The position numbers were made by a program, and so were the translations under genes. From NCBI GenBank assembly GCA_947627245.1, contig CANQVH010000034.1:1-37441 (forward strand): 37,441 nucleotides of DNA. Reading direction: 5' to 3'. The DNA comes from an uncultured Lachnospiraceae bacterium. GTDB lineage: Bacteria; Bacillota; Clostridia; Lachnospirales; Lachnospiraceae. Below are positions 8,585 through 17,895 of this stretch, one piece after another; the first letter of the stretch is position 1, and each line of letters begins with the position of its first letter. The notes under the pieces were generated by a model, which worked only from the letters and a program-made list of their open reading frames with translations, was not told where the DNA came from and searched no databases.

Positions 8585-10357
8585 TTACAGAGAAATATGC
8601 AGTTTGCGGATCTCCTGCAACCGTCTTTTTGCATCGACAAGCTCCTGCAGTCCCTTGATGTCCGCAGGATCGAGCGACCTGCTCTTCTGCGCGATCGTAT
8701 GCTCCACGACCTTGAAGATCGTCTCCCGGACCGCCTTTTCCATCTCCCTCGGATTCTCCACCTTCACCTCCGTGTGGAACAACTGCGACACCGCGCGCTG
8801 CTGCTCCGGATCGGTGAAATGACTGATGATCTGCGCAGGATTTACCGCGCCTTCTTTTCTCTGCGCGTAAAGCATCGACGCCACCTCGCAGTAGAGCTCG
8901 TCCGAAAAATCCTCCGGTCGAATATACGAGGAAACAGTCGCAAACAACTGCGGATAATCTGTGAGCCATGTAAGGATCAGTCGCTGCGACGTAAGGATCC
9001 CGTCTTCCTTTTCCGGGCGCGCCTGCCTCTGCTGAGCAACCGATATCGGCGCTTTTCGGCGCGCTACGCCCTGCATCAATACGTTTGCCACCATCTTCCG
9101 CAGTCCTTCAAACGAAATCTGATACCGGCCGGCAATCGCCTCGATGTAATTCTCTCTCTCGATCTCCATCTCGAACTCCGCAATCTTCGCGGCGACCGCT
9201 TGGAAGAATCGCGTCTTGCCGTCCGGGTCCTTCATGTCGTAGGATTTCTGAATCACGGAGACCTCAAACAAAAAGCTGTTCTCCGCGTGATCGATCCGCT
9301 CCTGAAACGCTTCCGTGCCGAGTGCTTTGATAAACTCATCCGGATCCTTGTACGGCTCCATGTGCAGCACCTTTGTCGAGATCCCGGCCTCCTTCAGAAG
9401 CGGAATGGCGCGCAGCGCCGCCCGGATCCCCGCCTCATCGCTGTCGTACGTCAGGATCACTTCGTCCGTGTACCGCTTCAAAAGCGTCGCGTGCTGGCTC
9501 GTGAGCGCCGTCCCGAGCGACGCCACGGCGTTCGTGAAGCCCGCCTGATGCATGGAGATCACATCCATATATCCCTCGCAGACCAGCATAAAACGCTTTT
9601 TCGCGGTCCGCGCATAATTCAGCCCGTAGAGATTGCGGCTCTTGTCAAAGATCACGGTCTCCGGCGAATTCAGGTACTTGGGCTTTCCGTCGCCCATCAC
9701 GCGCCCGCCGAAGCCGATCACCTTGTTGTTGGCATCCATGATCGGGAACATGACGCGGTTCCAGAATTTGTCGTACATCCCCTGTTTCTCGTTGACCTGC
9801 ATCAATCCGGATTCTTTGAGAAGCTGATCCGAGATGCCCTTTCCCTTCAAATACCTGTACAGAGCGTCGCTGTACTGCCCCGCGTATCCGAGCCCGAATC
9901 TTTTGATCGTCTCGTCGCTCAAGCCGCGATCCGTCAGATATCGAAGCGCACGTTCGCCCTGCGGCGAGCGCAGTTGGAAATAAAAATACTGCGCCGCCAT
10001 CTTGTTGATCTCGCGTACGCTCTCCTTCAGGTCCCGCTGGCGTCTCGCTTCCGCGGAATACTCCTGCTCCGGCAGCGCCACTCCGGCGCGGTCCGCAAGC
10101 AGCTTGAGCGCTTCCGGAAACGTGAAATTCTCATATTCCATAATAAAGGTCAGCACATTCCCGCCCGCGCCGCAGCCGAAGCAGTAATACATCTGCTTGC
10201 CCGGGCTCACGGAAAATGAGGGCGACTTCTCGCTGTGAAACGGACAGAGCCCGAAATACGAGCTGCCCTTCCTCTGCAGCTTCACGTAACCGGAAATCAC
10301 ATCCACGATATCGTTTCTTGAGCGTACCTCTTCTATCACATCATCCGAATAATACAT
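8585..10357 (-). CDS. dnaG: DNA primase
   Basis: Synthesises RNA primers for DNA replication and works with the replicative helicase. The 590-residue protein has the normal three parts. The N-terminal CHC2 zinc finger uses Cys38, His41, Cys59 and Cys62 within GLCPFHSEKSPSFSVSPGK and YYCFGCGAGG. The TOPRIM catalytic core has LVCEGYMDVISMHQAG, with the catalytic Glu, and the DSDEAG acidic motif. A C-terminal helical domain (from about 440) binds helicase. A TGAGGTGA SD lies 5 nt before the ATG. The gene begins 4 bp after the dgt stop, so the two are surely cotranscribed. Confidence 0.98.
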   Translation of the reverse strand: MYYSDDVIEEVRSRNDIVDVISGYVKLQRKGSSYFGLCPFHSEKSPSFSVSPGKQMYYCFGCGAGGNVLTFIMEYENFTFPEALKLLADRAGVALPEQEYSAEARRQRDLKESVREINKMAAQYFYFQLRSPQGERALRYLTDRGLSDETIKRFGLGYAGQYSDALYRYLKGKGISDQLLKESGLMQVNEKQGMYDKFWNRVMFPIMDANNKVIGFGGRVMGDGKPKYLNSPETVIFDKSRNLYGLNYARTAKKRFMLVCEGYMDVISMHQAGFTNAVASLGTALTSQHATLLKRYTDEVILTYDSDEAGIRAALRAIPLLKEAGISTKVLHMEPYKDPDEFIKALGTEAFQERIDHAENSFLFEVSVIQKSYDMKDPDGKTRFFQAVAAKIAEFEMEIERENYIEAIAGRYQISFEGLRKMVANVLMQGVARRKAPISVAQQRQARPEKEDGILTSQRLILTWLTDYPQLFATVSSYIRPEDFSDELYCEVASMLYAQRKEGAVNPAQIISHFTDPEQQRAVSQLFHTEVKVENPREMEKAVRETIFKVVEHTIAQKSRSLDPADIKGLQELVDAKRRLQEIRKLHISL

Positions 10358-10361
10358 ACAT

Positions 10362-11393
10362 TCACCTCATTACAGCCTCTGACGACGAAAAGCCCCATGC
10401 CTTCGGCACAAACAGCTCTTTGTAGACATGGATCGCGTAGGAGTCCGTCATCCCCGCAATATAATCGCAGACGACCCGCTCCTTCGCCTCACCCTTCTCA
10501 TGCATCAGATAACGATACTCGTCCGGAAGCTTGTCCGGATCCGCCGTATAAAACCGATAAAGCTCCTGCAGCATCCGCACCGCCTTGATCTCCTCGCTCT
10601 TCGCCCTGCTGTTGCGGTACACATGCTGAAACATAAACGCGCGCAGATACTTCATCGCGGTCTCCATCTGTTCTGACATGACGATCCTGCTCTGAGCCTC
10701 GCTGTTGCGCACGACGTCATGGATCAGCGTGTTCAGGCGCTTGCGCGTCGTATCGCCCATGATCCGGCGGCTCTCCTCCGGAATGTCGGACTCGCTCAGA
10801 ATCCCCGCACGCTCCGCATCATCGATGTCGTGATTGATGTAGGCGATCTTGTCACAATAGCGGACGATCTGCCCCTCCAGCGTCGCCGGCATCCCTGCGG
10901 TACGGTGATTGCGGATCCCGTCGCGCACCTCCCATGTCAGATTCAGTCCCTCGCCCTTCTTTTCCAGAAGCTCCACGACACGGACGCTCTGCTCGTAATG
11001 CGCAAACCCGAACGGACAGATCTCATTGAGCGCGCGCTCCCCCGCATGTCCGAACGGCGTATGGCCCAGATCGTGTCCCAACGCGATCGCATCTACCAGA
11101 TCCTCGTTCAACCGCAGCGCCTTCGCAATCGTCCGCGAGAGCTGAGACACCTCCAGCGTATGCGTCAGCCGCGTCCGGTAATGATCCCCCTCCGGGATCA
11201 GGAATACCTGCGTCTTCTGCTTCAGCCGCCGAAACGACTTGCTGTGCAGGATCCGATCGCGGTCGCGCTGATATTCCGTCCGGATATCGCACGGCTCTTC
11301 CGCTCTGTCCCGTCCCCGCGTATTCCTGCTGAACGCGGCGCGCGGATTGAATATTTCAAATTCCAGATTTTCCGTCTGCTCACGGATTGTCAT
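10362..11393 (-). CDS. dgt: Deoxyguanosinetriphosphate triphosphohydrolase-like protein (HD domain)
   Basis: An HD-superfamily dNTPase. Members hydrolyse dGTP, or other dNTPs, to nucleoside plus triphosphate. Visible features are the conserved N-terminal DRDRILHSKSFRRLKQKTQVF, the metal-ligand His in TRLTHTLEVSQLSR, the HD pair in ALGHDLGHTPFGHAGE, and a later metal Asp in IAYINHDIDDA. At 343 residues it fits the shorter Gram-positive subfamily rather than the roughly 500-residue E. coli Dgt, so the exact nucleotide preference is open. An AGGGG SD lies close to the ATG. It is the first gene of the dgt-dnaG-rpoD-trmK unit and has a good promoter about 100 bp upstream. Linking a dNTPase to primase makes sense for nucleotide-pool control during replication. 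Confidence 0.92.
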   Translation of the reverse strand: MTIREQTENLEFEIFNPRAAFSRNTRGRDRAEEPCDIRTEYQRDRDRILHSKSFRRLKQKTQVFLIPEGDHYRTRLTHTLEVSQLSRTIAKALRLNEDLVDAIALGHDLGHTPFGHAGERALNEICPFGFAHYEQSVRVVELLEKKGEGLNLTWEVRDGIRNHRTAGMPATLEGQIVRYCDKIAYINHDIDDAERAGILSESDIPEESRRIMGDTTRKRLNTLIHDVVRNSEAQSRIVMSEQMETAMKYLRAFMFQHVYRNSRAKSEEIKAVRMLQELYRFYTADPDKLPDEYRYLMHEKGEAKERVVCDYIAGMTDSYAIHVYKELFVPKAWGFSSSEAVMR

Positions 11394-11493
11394 ATCCCCT
11401 CACCCCTTTTTATCATTATATTCCAAATGAGCGGTAATTTTCCATAATATTTCAAAATTTTTTTCCGTCTGACAAAATATACGGAATACGCTC

Positions 11494-11522
11494 ATTTTAT
11501 TACGTAAAATCCGTACCGTCAA
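11494..11522 (-). promoter_or_regulatory. Candidate sigma-A promoter for dgt-dnaG-rpoD-trmK
   Basis: On the minus strand TTGACG (11517-11522) and TAAAAT (11494-11499) are separated by exactly 17 bp, each one mismatch from consensus. The start would fall near 11487, giving a leader of about 95 nt with a weak hairpin (arms TTCCGT and ACGGAA). The promoter lies between the comEC stop and dgt. Confidence 0.65.
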
Positions 11523-11562
11523 TATCGGCCCCGCGGATTACTCCGAATGCGGGCTTCGCAAT

Positions 11563-13905
11563 TCACTCCGAATACGTCCGTACCGCATAGGTCTCCCCGT
11601 CCGACTCGATCATCACCGCCCCGCTCTGCGGCGTCTGCAGGATCCGGCTTCCGGCATCCTTCAGGCGTTCCAACGTCTCCGATGCCGGATGGCCGTACGG
11701 GTTGTCCTCCCCGCAGGAGACTACGGCAAGCTGCGGGGAAACACGCGCCAGAAATTCCTCCGAAGATGCATTTTTCGATCCGTGATGGCCCACCTTCAGG
11801 ACATCCGCCGACAGCTCTGTCTTTGAGGCAGCCAGCCGCCGCTCCGCCGCGCCCTCCAGATCCCCGGTAAACAGCATGCGGAATTTCCCGTACCGCAGCA
11901 GCAACACCATCGAATCTTCGTTGCGCTCGCCCGTCAACGCGGCCGCGTCGGGAGCAAGGCAAACGATACTCCATTCTTCTGCTGTCCGATTCACGTCGGC
12001 ATAGGCATCGGAAGACGTCGTCTGATTCACGGCGTCCTCGCGGACCGGCCGGCTCCCGATCGCCGCCCCGGCCTCCATCCGCACCACTTGTATCCCTTTC
12101 TCTTTCGCCAGTTCGCGCATCCTCTCAAAATCATCCGGTTCCGCGGTCGGCGGGAGCACGAGATTTTTCAGGGTAATACCGTGTACATTTTCCCCGGCGA
12201 AGCCCGGCTCGTACTCCTGCAAATACTCCTCGACTCCGCCGATATGATCCGCATCCGCATGCGACAGGAATATGTAGTCCAGCGTTCGCACGCCATAGTA
12301 TTTCACGGCTTGTCCGATCCGGTATTTCCACACCTTCGACTCGGAGGTGCTTCCTCCGTCCACCAGACAAGCGGTTCCGTCCGGAAGCCGCAGCAGGGAT
12401 GCATCGCCCTGCCCGACGTCGAGACAGGTGATTTCGAGCTTGTCCGGACTCGGGGCGATCATCAGGCCGACGCAGGCCGCGCAGCAGCAGATCCACAGCG
12501 CGCACCGAACGGCCGTCCTTTTCTTCGAATCTTTTGAATCCTTCCGAGCCTCTCCGCGACTCCGCCGCTTTATCCAGCGTATCCTCGTATCGGATACCTT
12601 CACTTTCCTTGCTCCCGCATCCTTCAACCGATACGAGACGAACCCCGCCGCCAGCAAAATCCCGTAGTACAACGCGATCCTCCACCAAGCTGGCCTGCCC
12701 GCGACCCACACAGACGCAGGAAGCCCTTCCTTGAGCCGGCACAAGAATTCAAACAGGCCCAGAAGGTAATGCGCAGGCGCCGCGCAGAAGATTCCGAGCG
12801 GCACAAAAACAAGCCCGAGCATTCCGGCGATCAGCCCGCAGGCCATGAGCGCCGTCATCAAAGGGACGACCGCCAGATTGATCAGAATACTCCACGGCAC
12901 CGCCTGATAGAAAAAGTACAAAACGACCGGCAGCGTCCCGAGCCACATCGCAAAGCCCGGCAAAAGCGCGATCGCAAGGACCGCTGAAAACGAAAGCAAA
13001 AACGAAGACTGCGACAGATTTCCGGGATTGGCCGTAAGCAGGAGCATTGCCGCAGCCGAGATCGCCGTGAGCATGTCGTATTTCCTTCCCAGAAGCTGCG
13101 CCCCGAGCCAAAACGCAAACATGATCATCGCACGCACGGCAGAAACCCCCGCGCCCGCCATCAGCACATAAAACGTGACGACCGTGCCGGAGACCGCGCA
13201 GCACGCCCCAAACGGCGCTCCCGCTCGCCGAAGCAGGCGGTACAGACACATCCCGATCAGCGAAATGTGCAGCCCCGAGATCGCCAGAATGTGCGCGATT
13301 CCGCCCTCCTGATAAAATTCCTTCCACTCCGATGTGAGCAGGCCGCGCTCGCCCAGACAGATCGCCTCCATCGTATGCGCCTGCCGCTCCTCAAAAACCG
13401 CTTCAAAGGATCTGCAAAGCCTGCGGCGCACGATGCACAGCGCCCTTGCAAGGCTCATCCGCCCCGGCCGCACCGTGATGATTTCCGCATCGGAAATCAT
13501 GCAGACCGAATTTTGAGAATAATAATATTCCTGCGCGTCGAACTGCCCGGGATTCGTGTCCGGCTCCCAGAAGACAGCCTTCCCCGAGACCGCGAGCTCA
13601 TCCCCGGGCAAAAGCTCCGTATGTTCTGTTGTAATAATTATGTTCAAATCTGGAATCAAAGATTGTTCCGAATTGTCTTTTCTCTGAATAGTAAGATGAT
13701 CCACTGACAGGCGTACGCCTGAAGAAGCTGCGCTGCACTTCGCCACGGTCCCCGTAAAGCTAAGGCCTCCCGCGTCTTCCGCCTCCCTGCAAAGCCAAGC
13801 GGCGGTTTCCCTCGGCGGACCATCCCTGTCCGGATGACCCGCCGCATATCTCAGGACCGAAAGCGCAGCGATCACTGCGCAAAACACTGCAAACGGTCTT
13901 TTCAA
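11563..13905 (-). CDS. comEC: DNA internalization competence protein ComEC/Rec2
   Basis: A polytopic membrane protein that carries transforming single-stranded DNA across the cytoplasmic membrane. At 780 residues it is full length. The N-terminal soluble (OB-like) region is at about 25-150. The Competence domain with many transmembrane helices spans about 175-425 (ILAISGLHISLIG at about 206-218). A C-terminal metallo-beta-lactamase domain starts at about 488, with DVGQGDASLL and the metal motif HADADH at 549-554, then GHHGSKNASS; this part may degrade the non-transported strand. The start is TTG, not ATG. The stop TGA of the upstream GerMN gene overlaps it (TTGA, 4 nt), and the GGAGGA inside that gene's last codons serves as SD, which implies translational coupling. 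Confidence 0.95.
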   Translation of the reverse strand: MKRPFAVFCAVIAALSVLRYAAGHPDRDGPPRETAAWLCREAEDAGGLSFTGTVAKCSAASSGVRLSVDHLTIQRKDNSEQSLIPDLNIIITTEHTELLPGDELAVSGKAVFWEPDTNPGQFDAQEYYYSQNSVCMISDAEIITVRPGRMSLARALCIVRRRLCRSFEAVFEERQAHTMEAICLGERGLLTSEWKEFYQEGGIAHILAISGLHISLIGMCLYRLLRRAGAPFGACCAVSGTVVTFYVLMAGAGVSAVRAMIMFAFWLGAQLLGRKYDMLTAISAAAMLLLTANPGNLSQSSFLLSFSAVLAIALLPGFAMWLGTLPVVLYFFYQAVPWSILINLAVVPLMTALMACGLIAGMLGLVFVPLGIFCAAPAHYLLGLFEFLCRLKEGLPASVWVAGRPAWWRIALYYGILLAAGFVSYRLKDAGARKVKVSDTRIRWIKRRSRGEARKDSKDSKKRTAVRCALWICCCAACVGLMIAPSPDKLEITCLDVGQGDASLLRLPDGTACLVDGGSTSESKVWKYRIGQAVKYYGVRTLDYIFLSHADADHIGGVEEYLQEYEPGFAGENVHGITLKNLVLPPTAEPDDFERMRELAKEKGIQVVRMEAGAAIGSRPVREDAVNQTTSSDAYADVNRTAEEWSIVCLAPDAAALTGERNEDSMVLLLRYGKFRMLFTGDLEGAAERRLAASKTELSADVLKVGHHGSKNASSEEFLARVSPQLAVVSCGEDNPYGHPASETLERLKDAGSRILQTPQSGAVMIESDGETYAVRTYSE

Positions 13906-14855
13906 CTCTCCTCCTCATTCTGCATTTCTCTTGTCTCAATAAAATCACGATTCATCTCGAAGACTTGTCCGAGATCCACATCCTCACGGAATTTTCCTTC
14001 CTCGTCTCCCTCGATCTCGAATCGCACGCCCGTGATATCGTCGCACGTCGCGCAGATCGAATTGACGATCGCATACAGCGCCGTCTCGGGATCCGGCGTA
14101 TTCTCCGTGGGCTGCTGATTCGCCGCCGCGTTGAATGTGATCGTACAGACGCCCTTCTGGATGTACAGGTTCTGGATCCTGACATCTCCGGCAAAAATCG
14201 GGTGAAGTCCCTTCTCCTCCGGCCCGTTGATCAACTGCTCCACCACAACACGTTCGAGAACCATGTTGCTGGAATAATGCAGATTCCGCATCTCCTTCGC
14301 CAGCTTATCGCCCTCTTCGTTGGCAAAATACAGCTCCAGCGTCGCGTACTGGTAGGAGTTGATGCCGCCCTCCTTCGTATCAATAAACGAGTTGGCGTCC
14401 ATCGCGGGAACCAGCTCCCCCTCAAGGTCCCTGAGCTGTTCCTTCTCAACGGTAATCATCACCTTCGTCACGCCCGGCACCTGTGAAAACGTCTTGACGA
14501 CCGCGGCGCGCAAAAGCACCTCCTGCGTATTGCTCAGGCCATAGTAATCGTTTGAAAAATCAATTCGAAGCGCATCAATGCCGCGCTCGTATCCGTTGTA
14601 TTCCACCTCCGACGGAACCACGCTCAGATAACCGACCGGTGGCGTCAAAAGCTGCTCCCACAGCTCATCCATCATCTCTTCAAACGTCTGGGCGCCCGGC
14701 GTGTAACTCCGCTCCATGAGCCGGGTCCCGCTCGAATTGATATAGTAGACGGTGTAGCTGTTATCTTCCTTCTGCTTCCTGCCTCCGCATCCGACAAGCA
14801 GGATCATCATAACCATTACCGGCAAAAACCGGCGCAGCATTTTCCCTCTGTCCAC
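13902..14855 (-). CDS. GerMN domain lipoprotein
   Basis: A lipoprotein with two GerMN (sporulation/germination) domains. Family members bind peptidoglycan or act in spore formation and cell-envelope assembly. The signal peptide runs to lipobox LLVGC, putting the lipidated Cys at about residue 23. The first GerMN domain is at about 60-170 (GIDALRIDFSNDYYGL, RAAVVKTFSQVPGVTKVMITV). The second is at about 195-305 (MVLERVVVEQLINGPEEKGL, GVCTITFNAAANQQP). I chose the GTG at 14853-14855, with AGGAGG exactly 6 nt upstream (14862-14867). The ATG at 14879 would overlap the kinase gene and lacks an SD, and the ATG at 14840 is a weaker option. It is tightly packed, 13 bp after the kinase and overlapping comEC by 4 bp, so all three probably share one mRNA. 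Confidence 0.88.
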   Translation of the reverse strand: MDRGKMLRRFLPVMVMMILLVGCGGRKQKEDNSYTVYYINSSGTRLMERSYTPGAQTFEEMMDELWEQLLTPPVGYLSVVPSEVEYNGYERGIDALRIDFSNDYYGLSNTQEVLLRAAVVKTFSQVPGVTKVMITVEKEQLRDLEGELVPAMDANSFIDTKEGGINSYQYATLELYFANEEGDKLAKEMRNLHYSSNMVLERVVVEQLINGPEEKGLHPIFAGDVRIQNLYIQKGVCTITFNAAANQQPTENTPDPETALYAIVNSICATCDDITGVRFEIEGDEEGKFREDVDLGQVFEMNRDFIETREMQNEEES

Positions 14856-14868
14856 AAGATCCCTCCTG

Positions 14869-16293
14869 TCATGGCACATACTTCAGCGGGATGCGCACGG
14901 TAAACGTCGTGCCCTCTCCCTCCTCGCTGTACACCTTGATCGCCCCGTGATGCATCAGCACCGCGCTCCTCGTGATGGCAAGCCCGAGTCCCGTGCCGCC
15001 GATCTCGCGCGAATGCGATTTGTCCACACGGTAGAACCGCTCAAAGATATTCTCCTGATCCTCCTGCGGGATGCCGATGCCGGAGTCCTCCACCTTCACA
15101 TAGAAATATTTGTTGTCCACGTTCAGCGAAATATGGACCCAGCCGTCTTCTTTGTTGTATTTGATCCCGTTCTCGATCAGATTCGAAAACGCGAGGCTGA
15201 GCTTCGTCTCATCCACCTCCGCCATGACCGGCTTGAAGCTCTCCAGCACAAGGTCTATGCCTCTTGCCGCCGCGATCGGACGGAGGCGCTTCAGAAGCGT
15301 CTCGATCAGATGATTGATGTTCGTCTCCTGAATGTTGATATCGGACGAACGCTTATCCATCTTAACCAGCGAAAGAAGGTCCGAAATGATCTTGTTCTCG
15401 CGGTCGATCTCCTCCGCGATATCAGTCATAAACTCCCGGTACAGCTCGTTCGGCACTTCCTCCTGCGCGAGCAGGGAATCCGCGAGCACCTTCATTGACG
15501 TGATCGGCGTCTTCAGCTCATGCGAGACGTTTGATACAAACTCCTGCCGGGAATCCTCCTGCACCTTCAGGCGGTGCAGCATCTGATTGTACGCCTCGGA
15601 CAGAAGCTTCGTCTCCGTATAGTCCGGAATCGAGATCTCCTGCTCCGCCACATCGCCCTGCACGCCCTCCAAGGACCGCGTGATCTTGCCGAACGGCTTC
15701 GTCAGCACGCGCGCCACATAGTAAGCGGCGACAAAAATAAGCAGGGTGAGCACGATCTGAAGAATCAACACCGTGTTGCCCAAGGCTTCCTTTCCGTCCT
15801 TGACGTCCTGTGTCGTCACGCTGACGATCATGATCCCCTCGATCGCCCCGGTCTCCGGGTTCTTTACCGGAAGCGTCAGCTCGAGAAATTCATCGTCCGG
15901 ATTGTAGTTTGTGGAATCTGTGCCGAGAAAGCACTGCAGCACCTCTTCTGAAATGATAACCTTGTCTTCGTCTATCTCATATGTGTCCCTGACAATGCGG
16001 AAATTGCTGTTGACAATAATCACGCGCCCGTTGTAAATGGTCGCGAGCTGCGTGAGCTGCCGGTCCACCTGCTTGCTTTCGACGTTCCGGATATAGCCGG
16101 AGCTCCCGACCTGATCAACGATCTGCTGGCACTGATTCTGGATCAGCGTGCTTTTCTGCTGCGCCGACTGATCCTCATAATTGTCTAAAATCAGGTTTTT
16201 CATCAGAAAGATCGGCACAAGCCCTACCAGAAGCACGATCACGAAGATGCGGGCGCGCAGACTTTTGAGATATTTGAGTATATTGTCTTTCAT
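14869..16293 (-). CDS. Sensor histidine kinase (HAMP-HisKA-HATPase)
   Basis: A membrane-bound sensor kinase of 474 residues. TM1 (about 14-31), an extracellular sensor domain (about 32-170) and TM2 (about 174-195) are followed by HAMP (about 196-248). The HisKA helix carries the phosphorylated His258 in FVSNVSHELKTPITSMK. The ATPase domain has an N box (LIENGIKYN), G1 (VEDSGIGIP), F box (FERFYRVD) and G2 (GGTGLGLAI). An AGGTGG SD lies about 10 nt before the ATG, in the 18-bp gap after the response regulator. There is no cytoplasmic PAS domain between HAMP and HisKA, unlike Bacillus WalK, so I do not assign walK although the general architecture is similar. The sensed signal is unknown. Confidence 0.93.
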   Translation of the reverse strand: MKDNILKYLKSLRARIFVIVLLVGLVPIFLMKNLILDNYEDQSAQQKSTLIQNQCQQIVDQVGSSGYIRNVESKQVDRQLTQLATIYNGRVIIVNSNFRIVRDTYEIDEDKVIISEEVLQCFLGTDSTNYNPDDEFLELTLPVKNPETGAIEGIMIVSVTTQDVKDGKEALGNTVLILQIVLTLLIFVAAYYVARVLTKPFGKITRSLEGVQGDVAEQEISIPDYTETKLLSEAYNQMLHRLKVQEDSRQEFVSNVSHELKTPITSMKVLADSLLAQEEVPNELYREFMTDIAEEIDRENKIISDLLSLVKMDKRSSDINIQETNINHLIETLLKRLRPIAAARGIDLVLESFKPVMAEVDETKLSLAFSNLIENGIKYNKEDGWVHISLNVDNKYFYVKVEDSGIGIPQEDQENIFERFYRVDKSHSREIGGTGLGLAITRSAVLMHHGAIKVYSEEGEGTTFTVRIPLKYVP

Positions 16294-16311
16294 GCGAAAA
16301 TAACCACCTGA

Positions 16312-16998
16312 TTAGTGCTGGAAATAATAACCCACGCCCCACTTCGTATGTACATACTTCGGTTCGCTCGGGTTCGCCTCGATCTTCTCACGCAGTCTCC
16401 GAATGTGTACGTCCACGGTCCTGACGTCTCCCGGATACTCATAGCCCCACACGATGTTCAGCAGATTCTCCCTGCTGTATACCTTGTTCGGATTGAAAAC
16501 AAGGAGCTCCAGCACATCGAATTCCTTGGCCGTGAGGTTGACTTCCTTGCCCGCGATGCTGACCCTGCGGCCCTCGCAGTCAATCGTGAGATCGCCGACC
16601 TCAACGATCTTACCCTTCGGCTCCGCCGCCTTCTGCGAAGTCCTGCGGATAATCGCTTTCAGACGCGCCTTAACTTCCAGAATATTAAACGGCTTTGTGA
16701 TGTAATCGTCCGCGCCGTATTCCAGCCCGAGAATCTTGTCCATATCCTCGCCCTTGGCGGTGAGCATGACGATCGGCACATCGGAAAACTCCCTGATCTG
16801 CTGGCAGACCTCCAGTCCGTCCAGCTTCGGAAGCATCAGGTCGAGAAGGATGATGTCGTACTCCTTTTCCCTTGCCATGCGCACGGCTTCCTCGCCGTCA
16901 TACGCGCAGTCGACCTCCATGTCGTCCTGTTCCAAGCTGAAACGGATCCCTTTCACGATCAGCTTCTCATCGTCTACTACCAACACTTTCTTAGCCAT
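16312..16998 (-). CDS. OmpR-family response regulator
   Basis: A DNA-binding response regulator of 228 residues, the partner of the adjacent kinase. The receiver domain (1-115) has the acidic pair near residues 10-11, the phospho-acceptor Asp53 in IILLDLMLPKLDG and the conserved Lys in MLTAKGED. The winged-helix effector domain (about 130-228) has LTAKEFDVLELLVFNPNKVYSRENLL and DVRTVDVHIRRLREKIE, ending in VHTKWGVGYYF. An AAGGAG SD precedes the ATG. It is 18 bp upstream of the kinase gene and 107 bp downstream of comEA. It resembles the PhoP/WalR group, but its targets cannot be read from this window. Confidence 0.95.
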   Translation of the reverse strand: MAKKVLVVDDEKLIVKGIRFSLEQDDMEVDCAYDGEEAVRMAREKEYDIILLDLMLPKLDGLEVCQQIREFSDVPIVMLTAKGEDMDKILGLEYGADDYITKPFNILEVKARLKAIIRRTSQKAAEPKGKIVEVGDLTIDCEGRRVSIAGKEVNLTAKEFDVLELLVFNPNKVYSRENLLNIVWGYEYPGDVRTVDVHIRRLREKIEANPSEPKYVHTKWGVGYYFQH

Positions 16999-17105
16999 GC
17001 TCTCTCTCCTTTATATTGCGCTTGCTGCGATTCTATTCCTCTTTCCCTGTGCCTGTTCGGTCATCTGCACAGCCCTCTCTGCCTGTCTTCTCATCCGGCC
17101 GCGTC

Positions 17106-17852
17106 TCACACCGTGATCAAATCCTTAATCTTTGAAAATACAGCGTTCTTGATCCCTGAGATATTTTGAATCTCCTCGATGGCTCCGAACGGCCCGTGCT
17201 CCTCGCGGTACTGCAGGATCGCATCCGCCTTCGCGTCTCCGATTCCCGGAAGCGTCTTCAACTGCTCGCGGTCCGCCGTGTTCAGATTCACCTTCTGTTC
17301 GTCCGACTGCGGCCCGCTTGCATCATCTGCGCCAACATCTCCCGGCGTCCCGGCATTCTCAGCCCAGAGGATCGGGCTGTCTGCCTGTCCGCCCGATCGC
17401 AGATCTTCCGCAAGCATAAGCGTCTCCTCCTTCGTGTACACATAGAGCCGCTGTCCGTCCTGCAAAGGCTCTGCCTGATTCAGCCATTCGCGATCCGCAT
17501 CCGGTGCAAAACCACCGGCCAGCTCAAGCGCTTCAAAAACGCGCATTCCCTCATGTATCGGGTACACTCCGGGCCGCGTCACGGCACCGCAGACATACAC
17601 ATAAGCGGCGGATTCCGTATCCGGCTTTGCACCCGCAGATTCTGCATTCGACTTCGCGTTCGCGGATTTCGCATCCGGCGCGGATAATTCCGATTCTTCT
17701 GTCCGGACATCCGACGTTTCCTGCGTCTCCTGCACCCGCACGCCCGCCGTATAGACTTCGGCACGCCCGGAGCAGCCGATCAGCCCGGCGCCCAGCCAAA
17801 ACACAAACACAAATAGCAGGGTGGATCTCCATCCCTGAATTCGATTTTTCAT
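17106..17852 (-). CDS. comEA: ComEA-type DNA receptor (SLBB + helix-hairpin-helix), lipoprotein-like
   Basis: A surface DNA-binding protein that receives transforming DNA and hands it to ComEC. Layout of the 248 residues: a hydrophobic segment (about 11-26) ending in LIGC at Cys27, an Ala/Glu/Ser-rich spacer, an SLBB domain (about 83-142, YVYVCGAVTRPGVYPI) and a C-terminal double HhH module (about 187-248, VNLNTADREQLKTLPGIGDA). The start is the ATG at 17850-17852. The frame extends to a TTG at 17891, but the promoter -10 is at 17896-17901, which would put that TTG at the transcription start. The lipobox-like LIGC suggests lipid anchoring rather than the usual transmembrane anchor. It is the first gene of a run that ends in comEC. 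Confidence 0.9.
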   Translation of the reverse strand: MKNRIQGWRSTLLFVFVFWLGAGLIGCSGRAEVYTAGVRVQETQETSDVRTEESELSAPDAKSANAKSNAESAGAKPDTESAAYVYVCGAVTRPGVYPIHEGMRVFEALELAGGFAPDADREWLNQAEPLQDGQRLYVYTKEETLMLAEDLRSGGQADSPILWAENAGTPGDVGADDASGPQSDEQKVNLNTADREQLKTLPGIGDAKADAILQYREEHGPFGAIEEIQNISGIKNAVFSKIKDLITV

Positions 17853-17858
17853 ATTTTC

Positions 17859-17873
17859 CGACGGCAGCCGTCG
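17859..17873. promoter_or_regulatory. Perfect 7-bp hairpin in the comEA leader next to the SD
   Basis: CGACGGC and GCCGTCG flank a single base, a GC-rich perfect inverted repeat. It ends 6 nt before the comEA ATG and would sit in a 5' leader of only about 37 nt if the predicted promoter is right. Folded in RNA it could block or delay ribosome binding. With one unpaired base the loop must open by a base pair or two, and it could alternatively be a protein site. Confidence 0.5.
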
Positions 17874-17895
17874 CCGGTTTCCCTTATACAACTAT

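Noticed and set aside
8582-10219. Plus-strand open frame of about 545 codons
   Set aside because: Antisense to dnaG, whose zinc and TOPRIM motifs are clear; a codon-bias shadow.
14856-14879. ATG at 14879 as the start of the GerMN lipoprotein
   Set aside because: It overlaps the kinase gene and has no SD; AGGAGG is placed 6 nt before the GTG at 14855.
14869-16998. Assignment of the two-component pair as WalKR
   Set aside because: The kinase lacks the cytoplasmic PAS domain of WalK and no yycHIJ-type genes follow, so only general names are given.
17853-17891. TTG at 17891 as the comEA start
   Set aside because: It falls at the predicted transcription start and has no SD; the ATG at 17852 leaves a normal lipoprotein-type signal peptide.
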